A DNA stretch of 64,000 nucleotides. Source: Hyphomicrobiales bacterium. GTDB lineage: Bacteria; Pseudomonadota; Alphaproteobacteria; Rhizobiales; Devosiaceae. Shown here in pieces: positions 18,838 through 26,644 of the stretch. The stretch covers positions 1-64,000 of the forward strand of contig JAIYDI010000040.1 in NCBI GenBank assembly GCA_027487555.1. The letters are read 5' to 3'. The notes beneath the pieces are model-generated. The model worked only from the letters and a program-made list of their open reading frames with translations, was not told the DNA's origin and ran no database searches. Position 1 is the first letter of the stretch. Each line of letters starts with the position of its first letter. The translations under genes and the position numbers were made by a program.

Positions 18838-20214
18838 ATGACCGACTCAAAAAACATGCATGACGCCATCCCGGCGCTGACCGCATTCGGCCCGGGGCAC
18901 CAGTTCGTCGTTTATGGCGATGCGTGCTCGGGGGTGCCCGGCGCGCCGCACGAAGCCAATCTGAAGGCCGTCAATGCGGTGATCCAGCGGCTCGTGCCAC
19001 AGCCGGAATTCATGCTTTTCGCCGGCGACGAAGTAGTGGGCTACACCCAGAACCCCGACGAATTGCGGGCGCAATGGCGCTATTGGCTCGATGTCGAGAT
19101 GCGCTGGTCGGCCGACAGGGCCATTCCGGTCTGGCATGCGACCAGCAACCACACGACCTACGACCGCATGAGCGAAAGCGTGTTTGCCGCGGTGCTGCCG
19201 CATCTGCCGCGCAATGGACCGCCGGGACAGGAGGGCCTTTGCTACTGGCTGCGCCGCGACGACCTGCTGATCGTTGTCGTTCATACGCTGGCGACGAGCC
19301 TCGGCGGCGAGGGCTTTGTCGAAACAGAGTGGCTGAAGGCGGTGCTCGCGGCGAACACCAGCGCCAGGCACAAAATCGTGCTCGGACATCACCCGGTATT
19401 CTCGGTGAACGGTTTCTCTGGCGCCTATGGGCGCGATATCGGCCCCGAATGTGCCGAGGCCTTCTGGGATGTGCTGGTTGAAGCCGGCGTTCTGGCGTAT
19501 TTTTGCAGCCACATCCTCGCCTTCGACGTGCAGGTTCACCGCGGCGTGCTGCAGGTGTGCACGGCCGGTGCGGGAACCGGACACCGCATGCCGGAAGGCA
19601 TCGAATATCTGCACGCCGTGCAGGCGGTGATCGACGATCGTGGCCTGCGCTACCAGGTGCTCGATACCAAAGGTACGGCGCGTGAGGGCCTGTCGTGGCC
19701 GACCCCGATGCCATCGGCAGGCAGCTGGCGTGAGCTGCCGGCACGGGGCCATCCCGCCGATCTCGGGTTTGAGAACGGCGCGAGGCGCCCAGTGCTGCTG
19801 CGCTTCGTCGGAACGGCCAGTTCGGACAGCAATGGCAGCGAGCAGACCTTGCTGGCCGCGTTTGACGAAGGGCGCCGCACAAGGTTCTGGATCGGGCTTC
19901 GTGGCGCAACGCAGCGGCTGACGGTGATCATGGCCCCCGAAGAGGGACGCTCACCGTTCTATAGTTTGGGACCCACGGTTTCGGCGGGCGGGGCATTCGA
20001 TTTCACCATCATGCTGCATCCCGGCATGGGCCCCGGCGGGTTTTTGGTGAAGGACGGCGATGGGCGATGGTCGTCGATGAAATCGACCTCGCCCTGGGGG
20101 CTGGAACGCCTGCGCTGGCCCGCAACGCTGAGCCTGGGCTTTGCGCAGGGCGCCGATGACCGCCCGTTCCGCGGGCGGCTCGACCGGGCAGCGTTCGCTT
20201 TTTGCCCAGAGTGA
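18838..20214 (+). CDS. Calcineurin-like metallophosphoesterase with unknown C-terminal domain
   Basis: A 458-residue protein. The first 250 residues follow the metallophosphoesterase order with several variants: VVYGDAC (D28), LFAGDEVVGY (D64), a WHATSNHTTYD block where GNHD is usual (N104, H105), VLGHHPVFS, and CSHILAFD in place of GHxHxY. There is no signal peptide, so a cytosolic location is likely. The last 180 residues are beta-rich by composition and not recognised. Three ATGs (18823, 18838, 18856) could start it and none has a good ribosome site. 18838 is a compromise. Substrate unknown; related proteins act on phosphomonoesters or diesters. Confidence 0.78.
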   Translation: MTDSKNMHDAIPALTAFGPGHQFVVYGDACSGVPGAPHEANLKAVNAVIQRLVPQPEFMLFAGDEVVGYTQNPDELRAQWRYWLDVEMRWSADRAIPVWHATSNHTTYDRMSESVFAAVLPHLPRNGPPGQEGLCYWLRRDDLLIVVVHTLATSLGGEGFVETEWLKAVLAANTSARHKIVLGHHPVFSVNGFSGAYGRDIGPECAEAFWDVLVEAGVLAYFCSHILAFDVQVHRGVLQVCTAGAGTGHRMPEGIEYLHAVQAVIDDRGLRYQVLDTKGTAREGLSWPTPMPSAGSWRELPARGHPADLGFENGARRPVLLRFVGTASSDSNGSEQTLLAAFDEGRRTRFWIGLRGATQRLTVIMAPEEGRSPFYSLGPTVSAGGAFDFTIMLHPGMGPGGFLVKDGDGRWSSMKSTSPWGLERLRWPATLSLGFAQGADDRPFRGRLDRAAFAFCPE

Positions 20215-20289
20215 ATCGGGCCGGCACTGTCCGCCGTAAATGGGCTGTCTGGAGATGAGCAAGCGGTTGTTATGAGCGAGGCCAGTGCC

Positions 20290-20318
20290 TTGACACACAA
20301 CCGCGACTCGTATTTACA
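20290..20318 (+). promoter_or_regulatory. Probable promoter of the ArsR/SRPBCC operon
   Basis: A consensus TTGACA (20290-20295), 17-base spacer and TTTACA (20313-20318) lie 30 bases before the ArsR start codon. The region is AT-rich compared with its surroundings. Confidence 0.6.
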
Positions 20319-20332
20319 TACTTGCGCAATTA

Positions 20333-20342
20333 CTCAATTGAG
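20333..20342 (+). promoter_or_regulatory. Candidate ArsR operator (palindrome)
   Basis: CTCAATTGAG is a perfect 10-bp palindrome just downstream of the predicted -10 box and five bases before the ArsR ATG. A half-site, CAATTACTCAATTG, overlaps it. Position and symmetry suit autorepression by the ArsR-type dimer encoded immediately downstream. Confidence 0.55.
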
Positions 20343-20347
20343 CAAAC

Positions 20348-20683
20348 ATGCAAGATCAGCTGTCTTCCACCTTCGCGGCGCTGGCCGACCCGACCCGGCG
20401 GGCGCTTCTCGTTCGGCTCACGCGTGGAGCGGCGACGGTCAACGAGTTGGCCGAGCCCTTTGCGACTACGCTGCCGACCATTTCGCGCCACCTCAAGGTG
20501 CTCGAAGACGCAGGTCTCATCGTCAAGGAACGATCTGCTCAGTTTCGGGCCTGCCGGCTGGAGGTGGGCCCGCTCGAGGTGATGGATAACTGGCTGGACC
20601 AGTACCGCGCGTTCTTCAGCGACCGCTTTGATCGTCTCGGCGAGCACATCGCCAAACTGCAAAACACAGGTGAGCCCAAATGA
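20348..20683 (+). CDS. ArsR-family transcriptional regulator
   Basis: A 111-residue winged-helix regulator: FAALADPTRRALLVRLTRG (about 9-27), recognition region TLPTISRHLKVLEDAGLI, and wing with VKERSAQFRACRLE. It has no metal-binding Cys pair, so it belongs to the non-metal group that is co-transcribed with SRPBCC/AHSA1 proteins. Its stop overlaps the ATG of the next gene (ATGA). A palindrome lies at its start codon, so it probably represses its own operon. The inducer is unknown. Confidence 0.93.
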   Translation: MQDQLSSTFAALADPTRRALLVRLTRGAATVNELAEPFATTLPTISRHLKVLEDAGLIVKERSAQFRACRLEVGPLEVMDNWLDQYRAFFSDRFDRLGEHIAKLQNTGEPK

Positions 20684-21165
20684 ATTATCCGATGCAGAAG
20701 CGGGGGTTTACGACAACCCGCACCTACCCCGTGGCGCCCGAACTGGTGTTCGCGGCGTGGACCGACCCGAAGCAACTGGGCTGGTTTTTCAACCCCGGCC
20801 AGCCCGTGGACGAGCCGCCCGAGGTGGATCTGCGCATCGGCGGCGCCTGGCGGCAGCGTATGATCGAACGCCCCGGCAAGTCATACATCACCGGCGGCAT
20901 CTACCGCGAGATCGATCCGCCGCGCCGGCTCGTGTTCAATTTCGGCGCCATTGGCGGCTGGCCGGACCTGTCGACCGGGCTGGATAATGCGCTGCTGGTG
21001 ACCATTGTCTTCAACCGGGTGCCCGAGGGCACGGAGATGATCTGCACCCTGGAGGTGCCGCCGCATGTGAGCGATGCCGAGGCGAAGGCCTGGTTCGACA
21101 TAGGTATCGAGATGGGGTGGACACAGACGGTGAACCGCCTGCAGCTCAGCGCCGCGGGCACCTGA
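20680..21165 (+). CDS. SRPBCC/AHSA1 domain protein
   Basis: A 161-residue START-like protein. The N-terminus TTRTYPVAPELVFAAWTDPKQLGWFF, given here in two parts (TTRTYPVAPELVFAAW and TDPKQLGWFF), is the family signature, followed by VDLRIGGAWRQRM and ITGGIYREIDPPRRLVF. The fold makes a hydrophobic ligand cavity; a function as ligand binder or as an Aha1-like partner cannot be separated by sequence. It is translationally coupled to the ArsR regulator, the standard two-gene arrangement, which suggests that the ligand handled here is the one sensed by the regulator. Confidence 0.9.
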   Translation: MNYPMQKRGFTTTRTYPVAPELVFAAWTDPKQLGWFFNPGQPVDEPPEVDLRIGGAWRQRMIERPGKSYITGGIYREIDPPRRLVFNFGAIGGWPDLSTGLDNALLVTIVFNRVPEGTEMICTLEVPPHVSDAEAKAWFDIGIEMGWTQTVNRLQLSAAGT

Positions 21166-21264
21166 GGGTGACGGACCCGGCGCACATGCTCCGTCAAAGA
21201 GGCCCGCCGTTGCTGGCGGACCTCCTAAGGATGAACGCCTGCGTTCCGCGCCGCGATCTACATA

Positions 21265-21283
21265 GCCGCCAGAGCCACCCGCC
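21265..21283. repeat. Left 19-bp direct repeat flanking low-GC gene
   Basis: GCCGCCAGAGCCACCCGCC, 18 of 19 bases identical and in the same orientation to 21772-21790. The two copies bracket the low-GC gene 21328-21717 and are 507 bases apart. Such a direct pair is what a targeted insertion or a duplication would leave. Confidence 0.65.
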
Positions 21284-21327
21284 AGTTCATCGTTGCGGAC
21301 ATGCATTTAACGATGCATGTTGCGGTG

Positions 21328-21717
21328 ATGAAACATTCGTCCCTCGTCGCATTCCTGTCGGGCCGTCTGGCCCCAGCAGCTTTGGCCGACGAAATCGCGG
21401 GCGAAGTTGCGGCTTGTTACGCAGAACTCCGAGACACCAAAGAAGGTGTTATCCGCGTCTCGTCAGGAACGACATTCGTAATGGATAAAGCCGCTGCTCG
21501 GCGGCTATTGGAAGCAATTTCCAGTCGACAATTGCCCGCGGAGACCGCGGCGTATGTTGCCGATTGCATTGTTGCGAGTGAATATATCGAGTTTGCCGAC
21601 GATCCAACGCGAGATGCTGTGGCATTCGTCGAAGATGACAGCAGCCGGTTCATTGCTGAGCGCAGTGAGATGTGGACAAACGAAGAAATCTCGCAGGCGT
21701 TGGCAATGCTCGACTGA
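21328..21717 (+). CDS. Unrecognised low-GC protein, 129 residues
   Basis: The protein starts MKHSSLVAFLSGRL and is acidic and soluble, with no membrane segment or known motif. The second half (YVADCIVASEYIEFADDPTRD, split as YVADCIVASEYIEF and ADDPTRD, then MWTNEEISQALAMLD) looks helical. Base composition is visibly poorer in G and C than the neighbours, with codons such as GGT, GTT, ATT, CGA and AAA. It lies between two 19-bp direct repeats. In-frame ATGs at 21301 and 21313 are alternative starts, and none has a clear ribosome site. It looks like transferred cargo. I do not recognise a family; small immunity-like proteins have similar size and charge, but nothing proves that. Confidence 0.6.
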   Translation: MKHSSLVAFLSGRLAPAALADEIAGEVAACYAELRDTKEGVIRVSSGTTFVMDKAAARRLLEAISSRQLPAETAAYVADCIVASEYIEFADDPTRDAVAFVEDDSSRFIAERSEMWTNEEISQALAMLD

Positions 21718-21771
21718 CCAGCCGCCTTGTCGGCCTCAACTCCGAAAGCCGCCAGCCCCCTCCCCCACATT

Positions 21772-21790
21772 GCCGCTAGAGCCACCCGCC
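21772..21790. repeat. Right 19-bp direct repeat flanking low-GC gene
   Basis: GCCGCTAGAGCCACCCGCC, one mismatch to the copy at 21265-21283. It lies 53 bases before the Rrf2 start codon, so it may have been part of the ancestral upstream region of that gene. Confidence 0.65.
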
Positions 21791-21842
21791 CAATCACACT
21801 ATAGCTAGGGCTCGCGCCACTCCGACCACCCGACCCCAGCCG

Positions 21843-22274
21843 ATGATTTCGCAGAAAGCCAAATATGCGCTCCGGGCGCTCGTCGCCCTCTCCCGGATTC
21901 CGGCGGGGGAAAGCCTGATGATCTCGGAGATTTCGCGGGCACAGGCGATCCCCAAGAAGTTCCTCGAGCAGATCCTGCTCGAACTGAAGCGCGCCGGTAT
22001 CGTGATGAGCAAGCGCGGCCGGCTCGGCGGCTACGGGCTGTTGAAGGCGCCCGAGCAGATCACCTTCGGCGAAGTGCTGCGGCTGATCGACGGGCCGATC
22101 GCGCCATTGCCGTGCCTCAGCAAGATCGCCTATCGCAAATGCACCGATTGCGCCGAGGAGCAGAGCTGCGAGATCCGCAGGGTGTTCGCGCGGGTCGCCC
22201 TCGCCACCCGCGAGGTGCTGGACCAGACGTCGCTGGCCGACGCCGTGGCCGCGGAAGATGTCGTTCTCGCCTGA
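21843..22274 (+). CDS. Rrf2-family regulator with four-Cys cluster
   Basis: A 143-residue Rrf2/IscR-type regulator. The winged helix-turn-helix covers MISQKAKYALRALVAL to SKRGRLGGYGL (residues 1-66), followed by the dimer helix. Cysteines C91, C100, C103 and C109 form a cluster (spacing C-x8-C-x2-C-x5-C) different from the IscR C-x5-C-x5-C, but suitable for Fe-S or thiol sensing. It stands directly upstream of the sulfate importer sbp-cysTWA in the same direction, so control of sulfur uptake is the natural proposal. The start ATG is followed by the family-typical N-terminus. Confidence 0.9.
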   Translation: MISQKAKYALRALVALSRIPAGESLMISEISRAQAIPKKFLEQILLELKRAGIVMSKRGRLGGYGLLKAPEQITFGEVLRLIDGPIAPLPCLSKIAYRKCTDCAEEQSCEIRRVFARVALATREVLDQTSLADAVAAEDVVLA

Positions 22275-22451
22275 GGGCGTCCGCGCAATTTCATTCCCCA
22301 TTGGCCCGATAGGCGAAACCGGGTTCTGAAAACCCCGCAAAACCTTACCCCGTGCCTTAGCGCGAACGCCATATCGACGGAATGAAGCTGCGGCAATGCG
22401 GGCATCTGGCGCGAAACTTTTCCCCTTGCGTGATTTCGGGCAGGATTCCAC

Positions 22452-22501
22452 GTTCTTGAGAAACCCGACTGTTCCTGTAGGGTATTGGCAGTTTCAAGAA
22501 C
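22452..22501 (+). promoter_or_regulatory. Upstream region of sbp: inverted repeat and possible promoter
   Basis: GTTCTTGAGAAAC (22452-22464) and GTTTCAAGAAC (22491-22501) form an inverted repeat around a possible promoter: TTGAGA (22456-22461), 16 bases, TAGGGT (22478-22483). It may be an operator for the Rrf2 protein or another sulfur regulator. The box assignment is weak. Confidence 0.35.
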
Positions 22502-22503
22502 CT

Positions 22504-22521
22504 AGGCACTCGACAGTGCCT
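22504..22521 (+). promoter_or_regulatory. 5'-UTR hairpin before sbp
   Basis: AGGCACT (22504-22510), loop CGAC, AGTGCCT (22515-22521): a perfect 7-bp hairpin three bases before the GGAGG ribosome site of sbp. It may protect the 5' end of the sbp message or modulate ribosome access. Confidence 0.5.
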
Positions 22522-22534
22522 CCTGGAGGACCTG

Positions 22535-23575
22535 ATGAAGCGGACGGCCAACTTCATCGCCAGAACACTTGCAGTGGGCGGCCTCGTTGCCTCCCTTGCA
22601 GTGGTTGGCGCAGTCACCGTGCGTGCGGACGATCAGAAGCTGCTGAACGTCTCGTACGACCCCACACGTGAACTCTACCAGGAGTTCAACGAGGCGTTTG
22701 CCAAATACTGGAAGGACAAGACGGGCAATACCGTCATCATCGAGCAGAGCCATGGCGGCTCGGGCAAGCAGGCACAGTCGGTGATCGACGGCTTGTCGGC
22801 CGACGTGGTGACCCTGGCGCTCGAAGGCGATATCAACGCCATTGTCAATAAGTCAGGCCTGATCGACGAGAACTGGCGCTCCGAGTTCCCGCACAATTCC
22901 ACGCCCTATACTTCGACCATCGTGTTCCTGCTGCGCAAGGGCAACCCCAAGGGGATCAATGACTGGGGCGACCTGATCAAGGATGGCGTCGAAGTGATCA
23001 CCCCCAACCCGAAGACCTCGGGCGGCGCGCGATGGAACTATCTCGCGGCCTGGGCCTGGGCCGACAAGCAGTATGGCGGCGACCAGGCCAAGATCGAAGA
23101 ATACATCAAGAGCCTCTATGTGCATGTGCCGGTTCTCGATACGGCAGCGCGTGGCTCGACGGTGACCTTCGCACAGAAGGAAATCGGCGACGTTCTGCTC
23201 GCCTGGGAAAACGAAGCCTATCTGGTGCTCGAGGAATTCGGCACCGATAACTTCGAGATCGTGACCCCGCCCTCCTCGATCCGCGCGGAACCTCCGGTCG
23301 CCATCGTCGACAAGAATGCCGAGGCACATGGGACGACCGAACTCGCCAAGGCCTATCTCGAGTATCTCTATTCGGCTGAAGGTCAGGCCATCGCAGCCAA
23401 GAACCACTACCGTCCGAGCGAGCCCTCGCTGGTTGCAGACCAGGCGCTGGTGAGCGCTTTCCCCGAAATCGACCTTGTCAGCATCGACGATCCGATCTTT
23501 GGTGGCTGGAAGGAAGTACAGCCCAAGCACTTTGGCGACGGTGGGATCTTTGACAAGCTCTATGCCCCCAACTAA
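22535..23575 (+). CDS. sbp: Sulfate ABC transporter, periplasmic binding protein
   Basis: A 346-residue sulfate/thiosulfate-binding protein. A signal peptide (residues 1-31, [12 protein letters not shown] to VTVRA-DD) is followed by the mature start [64 protein letters not shown], and [17 protein letters not shown], all characteristic of Sbp/CysP. It delivers sulfate to CysTWA. A strong TGGAGGA precedes the ATG. A terminator-like hairpin lies 66 bases after the stop, separating it from cysT, probably so that it is made in excess over the membrane parts. Confidence 0.96.
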   Translation: MKRTANFIARTLAVGGLVASLAVVGAVTVRADDQKLLNVSYDPTRELYQEFNEAFAKYWKDKTGNTVIIEQSHGGSGKQAQSVIDGLSADVVTLALEGDINAIVNKSGLIDENWRSEFPHNSTPYTSTIVFLLRKGNPKGINDWGDLIKDGVEVITPNPKTSGGARWNYLAAWAWADKQYGGDQAKIEEYIKSLYVHVPVLDTAARGSTVTFAQKEIGDVLLAWENEAYLVLEEFGTDNFEIVTPPSSIRAEPPVAIVDKNAEAHGTTELAKAYLEYLYSAEGQAIAAKNHYRPSEPSLVADQALVSAFPEIDLVSIDDPIFGGWKEVQPKHFGDGGIFDKLYAPN

Positions 23576-23641
23576 TCCCGGATCGGCCAGCGGCCCCGGC
23601 GCAGCCTCCTCCCGCGCCGCGGCAATCGCCATCCCATCTCG

Positions 23642-23669
23642 CCACCCCGCGAAAGCGGGGTGGTCTTTT
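23642..23669 (+). terminator. Intercistronic terminator-like hairpin between sbp and cysT
   Basis: CCACCCCGC (23642-23650), GAAA tetraloop, GCGGGGTGG (23655-23663), then TCTTTT. A perfect 9-bp GC-rich stem with a short T-rich tail is a partial rho-independent terminator. Its 3' arm (GGGGTGG) also sits where the ribosome site of the likely cysT start (GTG 23670) should be, so folding could reduce both read-through and cysT translation. Confidence 0.7.
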
Positions 23670-24557
23670 GTGCGTCCCAGCGTGATCCCGGGCTTCGGGC
23701 TGAGCCTCGGCTATACGCTGACATGGCTCAGCCTCATCGTGCTTATCCCGATCATCGGGCTGTTCCTCAAGGCGGCGCAGGTGCCACTCGACGAGATCGT
23801 GAAGATCGCGACGGCGGCGCGCACCTGGCATGCGCTCGAGGTGAGCTTCGGCTCGTCGCTGATCGCCGCACTGGTGAACGTGGTGTTCGGCGTGCTGATC
23901 GCCTGGGTGCTGGTGCGCTACAAGTTTCCAGGAAAGCGGCTGCTCGACGCCATTGTCGACCTGCCCTTCGCCCTGCCTACGGCGGTGGCCGGCATCGCGC
24001 TCTCGGCGCTCTATGCCAAGAAGGGCTGGGTGGGCTCGCTGTTCACCCCCGGTGGTCCGCTCAACGAGTGGATCGCGGCGCAGACCTGGCTGCCCTTCGG
24101 GCTCAGCAGCTTCCAGTTCGACTGGAAGATTGCCTACACGCCCTCGGGCATCGTGATCGCGCTGATCTTCATCGGCCTGCCCTTCGTGGTGCGGACCGTG
24201 CAGCCGGTGCTCGAGGAATTCGAAGCCGAACTGGAGGAGGCGGCGGCGACACTGGGCGCCAACCGGTTGCAGACCATCACGCAAGTGATCCTGCCGCGGC
24301 TGACCCCGGCGATCCTGACCGGCTTCGCGCTCGCCTTCGCACGAGCGGTAGGCGAATATGGCTCGGTGATCTTCATTGCCGGCAATATCCCCGGCGTTTC
24401 GGAAATCGCGCCCTTGCTGATCGTCATCAAGCTCGAGGAATTCGACCAGGCGGGCGCGGCGGTGATCGCCGGCATCATGCTGCTGATCGCCTTCGCCATG
24501 CTGCTGGTGATCAACCTCATCCAGGCCTGGGCGCGCAGGAGATTCGGCGATGTTTGA
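23670..24557 (+). CDS. cysT: Sulfate ABC transporter permease CysT
   Basis: An inner-membrane permease of 295 residues with about six helices. The cytoplasmic coupling loop EFEAELEEAAATLGANRLQT and downstream ILPRLTPAILTGFALAFARAVGEYGSV, quoted in two parts (ILPRLTPAILTGF, ARAVGEYGSV), are typical of CysT/CysU. The frame is open to an ATG at 23562 inside sbp, but those extra residues translate the terminator hairpin (HPAKAGW). Family proteins start as here, with PSVIPGFGLSLGYTLTWLS, so GTG 23670 is chosen. It overlaps cysW by eight bases. It works with CysW, CysA and Sbp in ATP-driven sulfate import. Confidence 0.92.
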   Translation: MRPSVIPGFGLSLGYTLTWLSLIVLIPIIGLFLKAAQVPLDEIVKIATAARTWHALEVSFGSSLIAALVNVVFGVLIAWVLVRYKFPGKRLLDAIVDLPFALPTAVAGIALSALYAKKGWVGSLFTPGGPLNEWIAAQTWLPFGLSSFQFDWKIAYTPSGIVIALIFIGLPFVVRTVQPVLEEFEAELEEAAATLGANRLQTITQVILPRLTPAILTGFALAFARAVGEYGSVIFIAGNIPGVSEIAPLLIVIKLEEFDQAGAAVIAGIMLLIAFAMLLVINLIQAWARRRFGDV

Positions 24558-25446
24558 ACGTGAAGGCGCCGTTTATGACAGCAGGCGGCCGATTGCGCCG
24601 CACCAGCACCTCAGGCCCACGACCGAGCGGGCCTGGGTCAAGGTGCTGCTGATCTCGATCGCTCTCATCTATATGCTGGCGATCGTCGTGCTGCCCTTGA
24701 TCCAGGTGTTCTTCGAAGCGTTCCGCAAGGGCTTCGACACCTATTTCGCCAGCTTCGAGGATCGGGGCGCGCAGACGGCAATCCAGCTGACGCTGACCGT
24801 CGCGGCGATTGCCGTGCCGCTCAACCTGGTGTTCGGCGTGGCGGCGAGCTGGGCGGTGGCGAAGTTCGAGTTCTGGGGCAAGAGCTTCCTGATCACGCTC
24901 ATCGACCTGCCCTTCTCGGTGTCGCCGGTCGTGTCGGGCATGGTCTATGTGCTGCTGTTCGGCGCGCAGAGCGCCCTGGGGCCCTGGCTCAAGGCCAATG
25001 ATATCGAGATCATCTTTGCCGTACCTGGCATTGTGCTCGCGACGGTGTTCGTCACCTTCCCCTTCATCGCCCGCGAACTCATCCCGCTCATGCAGGCGCA
25101 GGGCAATACCGACGAGGAAGCCGCGATTTCGCTGGGTGCCAGCGGCTGGCAGACCTTCTGGCGCGTGACGCTGCCCAATATCAAATGGGGCCTGCTCTAT
25201 GGCGTGCTGCTCTGCAATGCCCGCGCCATGGGCGAGTTCGGAGCCGTGTCGGTGGTGTCCGGCCATATCCGTGGCCAGACGACGACGATGCCGCTCGAGA
25301 TCGAAATCCTCTACAACGAGTACAACTTCACCGGTGCCTTCGCGGTCGCCTCGCTGTTGGCGATGCTGGCCCTGCTGACGCTTGTGTTCAAATCCCTGCT
25401 CGAATGGCGCTATGGCGACGAACTCGCCGGCACGCGCCGTCACTGA
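24550..25446 (+). CDS. cysW: Sulfate ABC transporter permease CysW
   Basis: The second permease, 298 residues, with about six membrane helices from residue 30 onward. The coupling loop is NTDEEAAISLGASGWQTFWR, followed by VTLPNIKWGLLYGVLLCNARAMGEFGAV (quoted as VTLPNIKWGLLYG and ARAMGEFGAV) and GQTTTMPLEIEILYNEYNF, all typical of CysW. It overlaps the cysT stop, which means coupled synthesis in equal amounts. cysA follows after 24 bases. Confidence 0.95.
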   Translation: MFEREGAVYDSRRPIAPHQHLRPTTERAWVKVLLISIALIYMLAIVVLPLIQVFFEAFRKGFDTYFASFEDRGAQTAIQLTLTVAAIAVPLNLVFGVAASWAVAKFEFWGKSFLITLIDLPFSVSPVVSGMVYVLLFGAQSALGPWLKANDIEIIFAVPGIVLATVFVTFPFIARELIPLMQAQGNTDEEAAISLGASGWQTFWRVTLPNIKWGLLYGVLLCNARAMGEFGAVSVVSGHIRGQTTTMPLEIEILYNEYNFTGAFAVASLLAMLALLTLVFKSLLEWRYGDELAGTRRH

Positions 25447-25470
25447 CCCCAATGTGCTGAGGGCCATCGT

Positions 25471-26505
25471 TTGGAAATCCGCGTCGAAAACGTCATCAAG
25501 GAATTCTCGCGCTACCCGGCGCTGGACAATGTGTCGCTGGGCGTACGCTCGGGCGAACTGATCGCGCTGCTTGGGCCGTCGGGCTCCGGCAAGACCACGC
25601 TGTTGCGCCTGATCGCGGGGCTCGAGAACCCGACGGCGGGCCGAATCTTCTTCGGTGAGGAAGATGCATCGCAAAAGACCGTGCAGGAGCGCAATGTCGG
25701 CTTCGTGTTCCAGGCCTACGCGCTGTTCCGCAACATGACGGTATTGGAGAATGTGTCGTTCGGACTGAAGGTCCGGCCGCGCGCAACACGCCCGCCCAAA
25801 TCCGAAATCCGCCGCCGGGCCCTGGAACTGCTCGATCTCGTGCAACTGAACGGGCTCGAGAAGCGCTATCCGCAGCAGCTTTCGGGTGGGCAGCGGCAGC
25901 GCGTCGCGCTCGCCCGGGCGCTGGCTATCGAGCCGCGCGTGCTGCTGCTCGACGAACCCTTCGGCGCGCTCGATGCGCAGGTGCGCAAGGAACTGCGCAA
26001 ATGGCTGCGCGAGATTCACGACCGGACCGGGCACACCACGGTGTTTGTGACCCATGACCAGGAAGAGGCGCTGGAACTGGCAGACCGGCTCGTGGTGATG
26101 AGCCGCGGCAAGATCGAGCAGGTTGGTACGCCCGACGAGGTGTATGACAAGCCGAACTCGCCCTTCGTCTTCGATTTCATCGGAGAATCGAGCGCCCTGC
26201 CGGTGACTGTGCAGGGCGGTGAAGTGTGGCTCGGCGACCGGGCGCTGGGGCTCAGGGCCGAAGGCACGGCACCTGGGAGCTACCGGCTGTATTTCCGCCC
26301 GCACGATGTCGATCTGGTCGATGACGGACCGGCCCTGGTCGGTGTCGTCGCCGGGGCGCGCCGCGTCGCCGGGTTGCGGCGCGTGGAGCTCGAGATCGGC
26401 GGCGATGGCGCGCGGGCAGAGATCGACCTGCCGCATGACCACCCGGCCGGGGAACGCACCCGCATCGCGTTCCGGCCGCGGCTGTGGAGCCTGTTCCCGG
26501 CGTGA
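25471..26505 (+). CDS. cysA: Sulfate ABC transporter ATP-binding protein CysA
   Basis: A 344-residue ATPase: Walker [11 protein letters not shown] (about 34-43), Q-loop FVFQAYALF, signature [15 protein letters not shown], Walker [14 protein letters not shown]-loop VTHDQEEAL, then a C-terminal TOBE-type beta domain (from about 240) with [13 protein letters not shown]. The start is a TTG at 25471 giving [12 protein letters not shown]; no ATG is near. It energises CysT/CysW. Last gene of the operon, convergent with argC across a repeat-filled gap. Confidence 0.95.
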   Translation: MEIRVENVIKEFSRYPALDNVSLGVRSGELIALLGPSGSGKTTLLRLIAGLENPTAGRIFFGEEDASQKTVQERNVGFVFQAYALFRNMTVLENVSFGLKVRPRATRPPKSEIRRRALELLDLVQLNGLEKRYPQQLSGGQRQRVALARALAIEPRVLLLDEPFGALDAQVRKELRKWLREIHDRTGHTTVFVTHDQEEALELADRLVVMSRGKIEQVGTPDEVYDKPNSPFVFDFIGESSALPVTVQGGEVWLGDRALGLRAEGTAPGSYRLYFRPHDVDLVDDGPALVGVVAGARRVAGLRRVELEIGGDGARAEIDLPHDHPAGERTRIAFRPRLWSLFPA

Positions 26506-26542
26506 GGGGAGCGCTTACGCAGTAGCCATTCGGCGGTTAACG

Positions 26543-26631
26543 CCCTCGCGCTTCGACAGGCTCAGGGTGAGGTCGTTAAAGCGGCGATGCCAGTGAGGAC
26601 CTCATGCTGAGCGTGTCGAGGCACGAGGTAC
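26543..26631. repeat. Dispersed repeat family 2, inverted pair between cysA and argC
   Basis: Two units in opposite orientation, 26543-26574 (core CTTCGACAGGCTCAGGGTGA) and 26598-26631 (core CTCATGCTGAGCGTGTCGAG), in the gap between convergent genes. The core TCAxxxTGAGC-GTCGA recurs at 46826-46954. Each unit can fold on itself and the pair can form a larger hairpin, so a role as a bidirectional transcription stop or message-end stabiliser is plausible. Confidence 0.6.
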
Positions 26632-26644
26632 GTCACTCCCGAAT

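Noticed and set aside
22382..22459. 25-codon ORF with two Cys codons upstream of sbp, a possible sulfur-sensing leader peptide
   Set aside because: No ribosome site, and it overlaps the proposed promoter; too weak to list as a gene.
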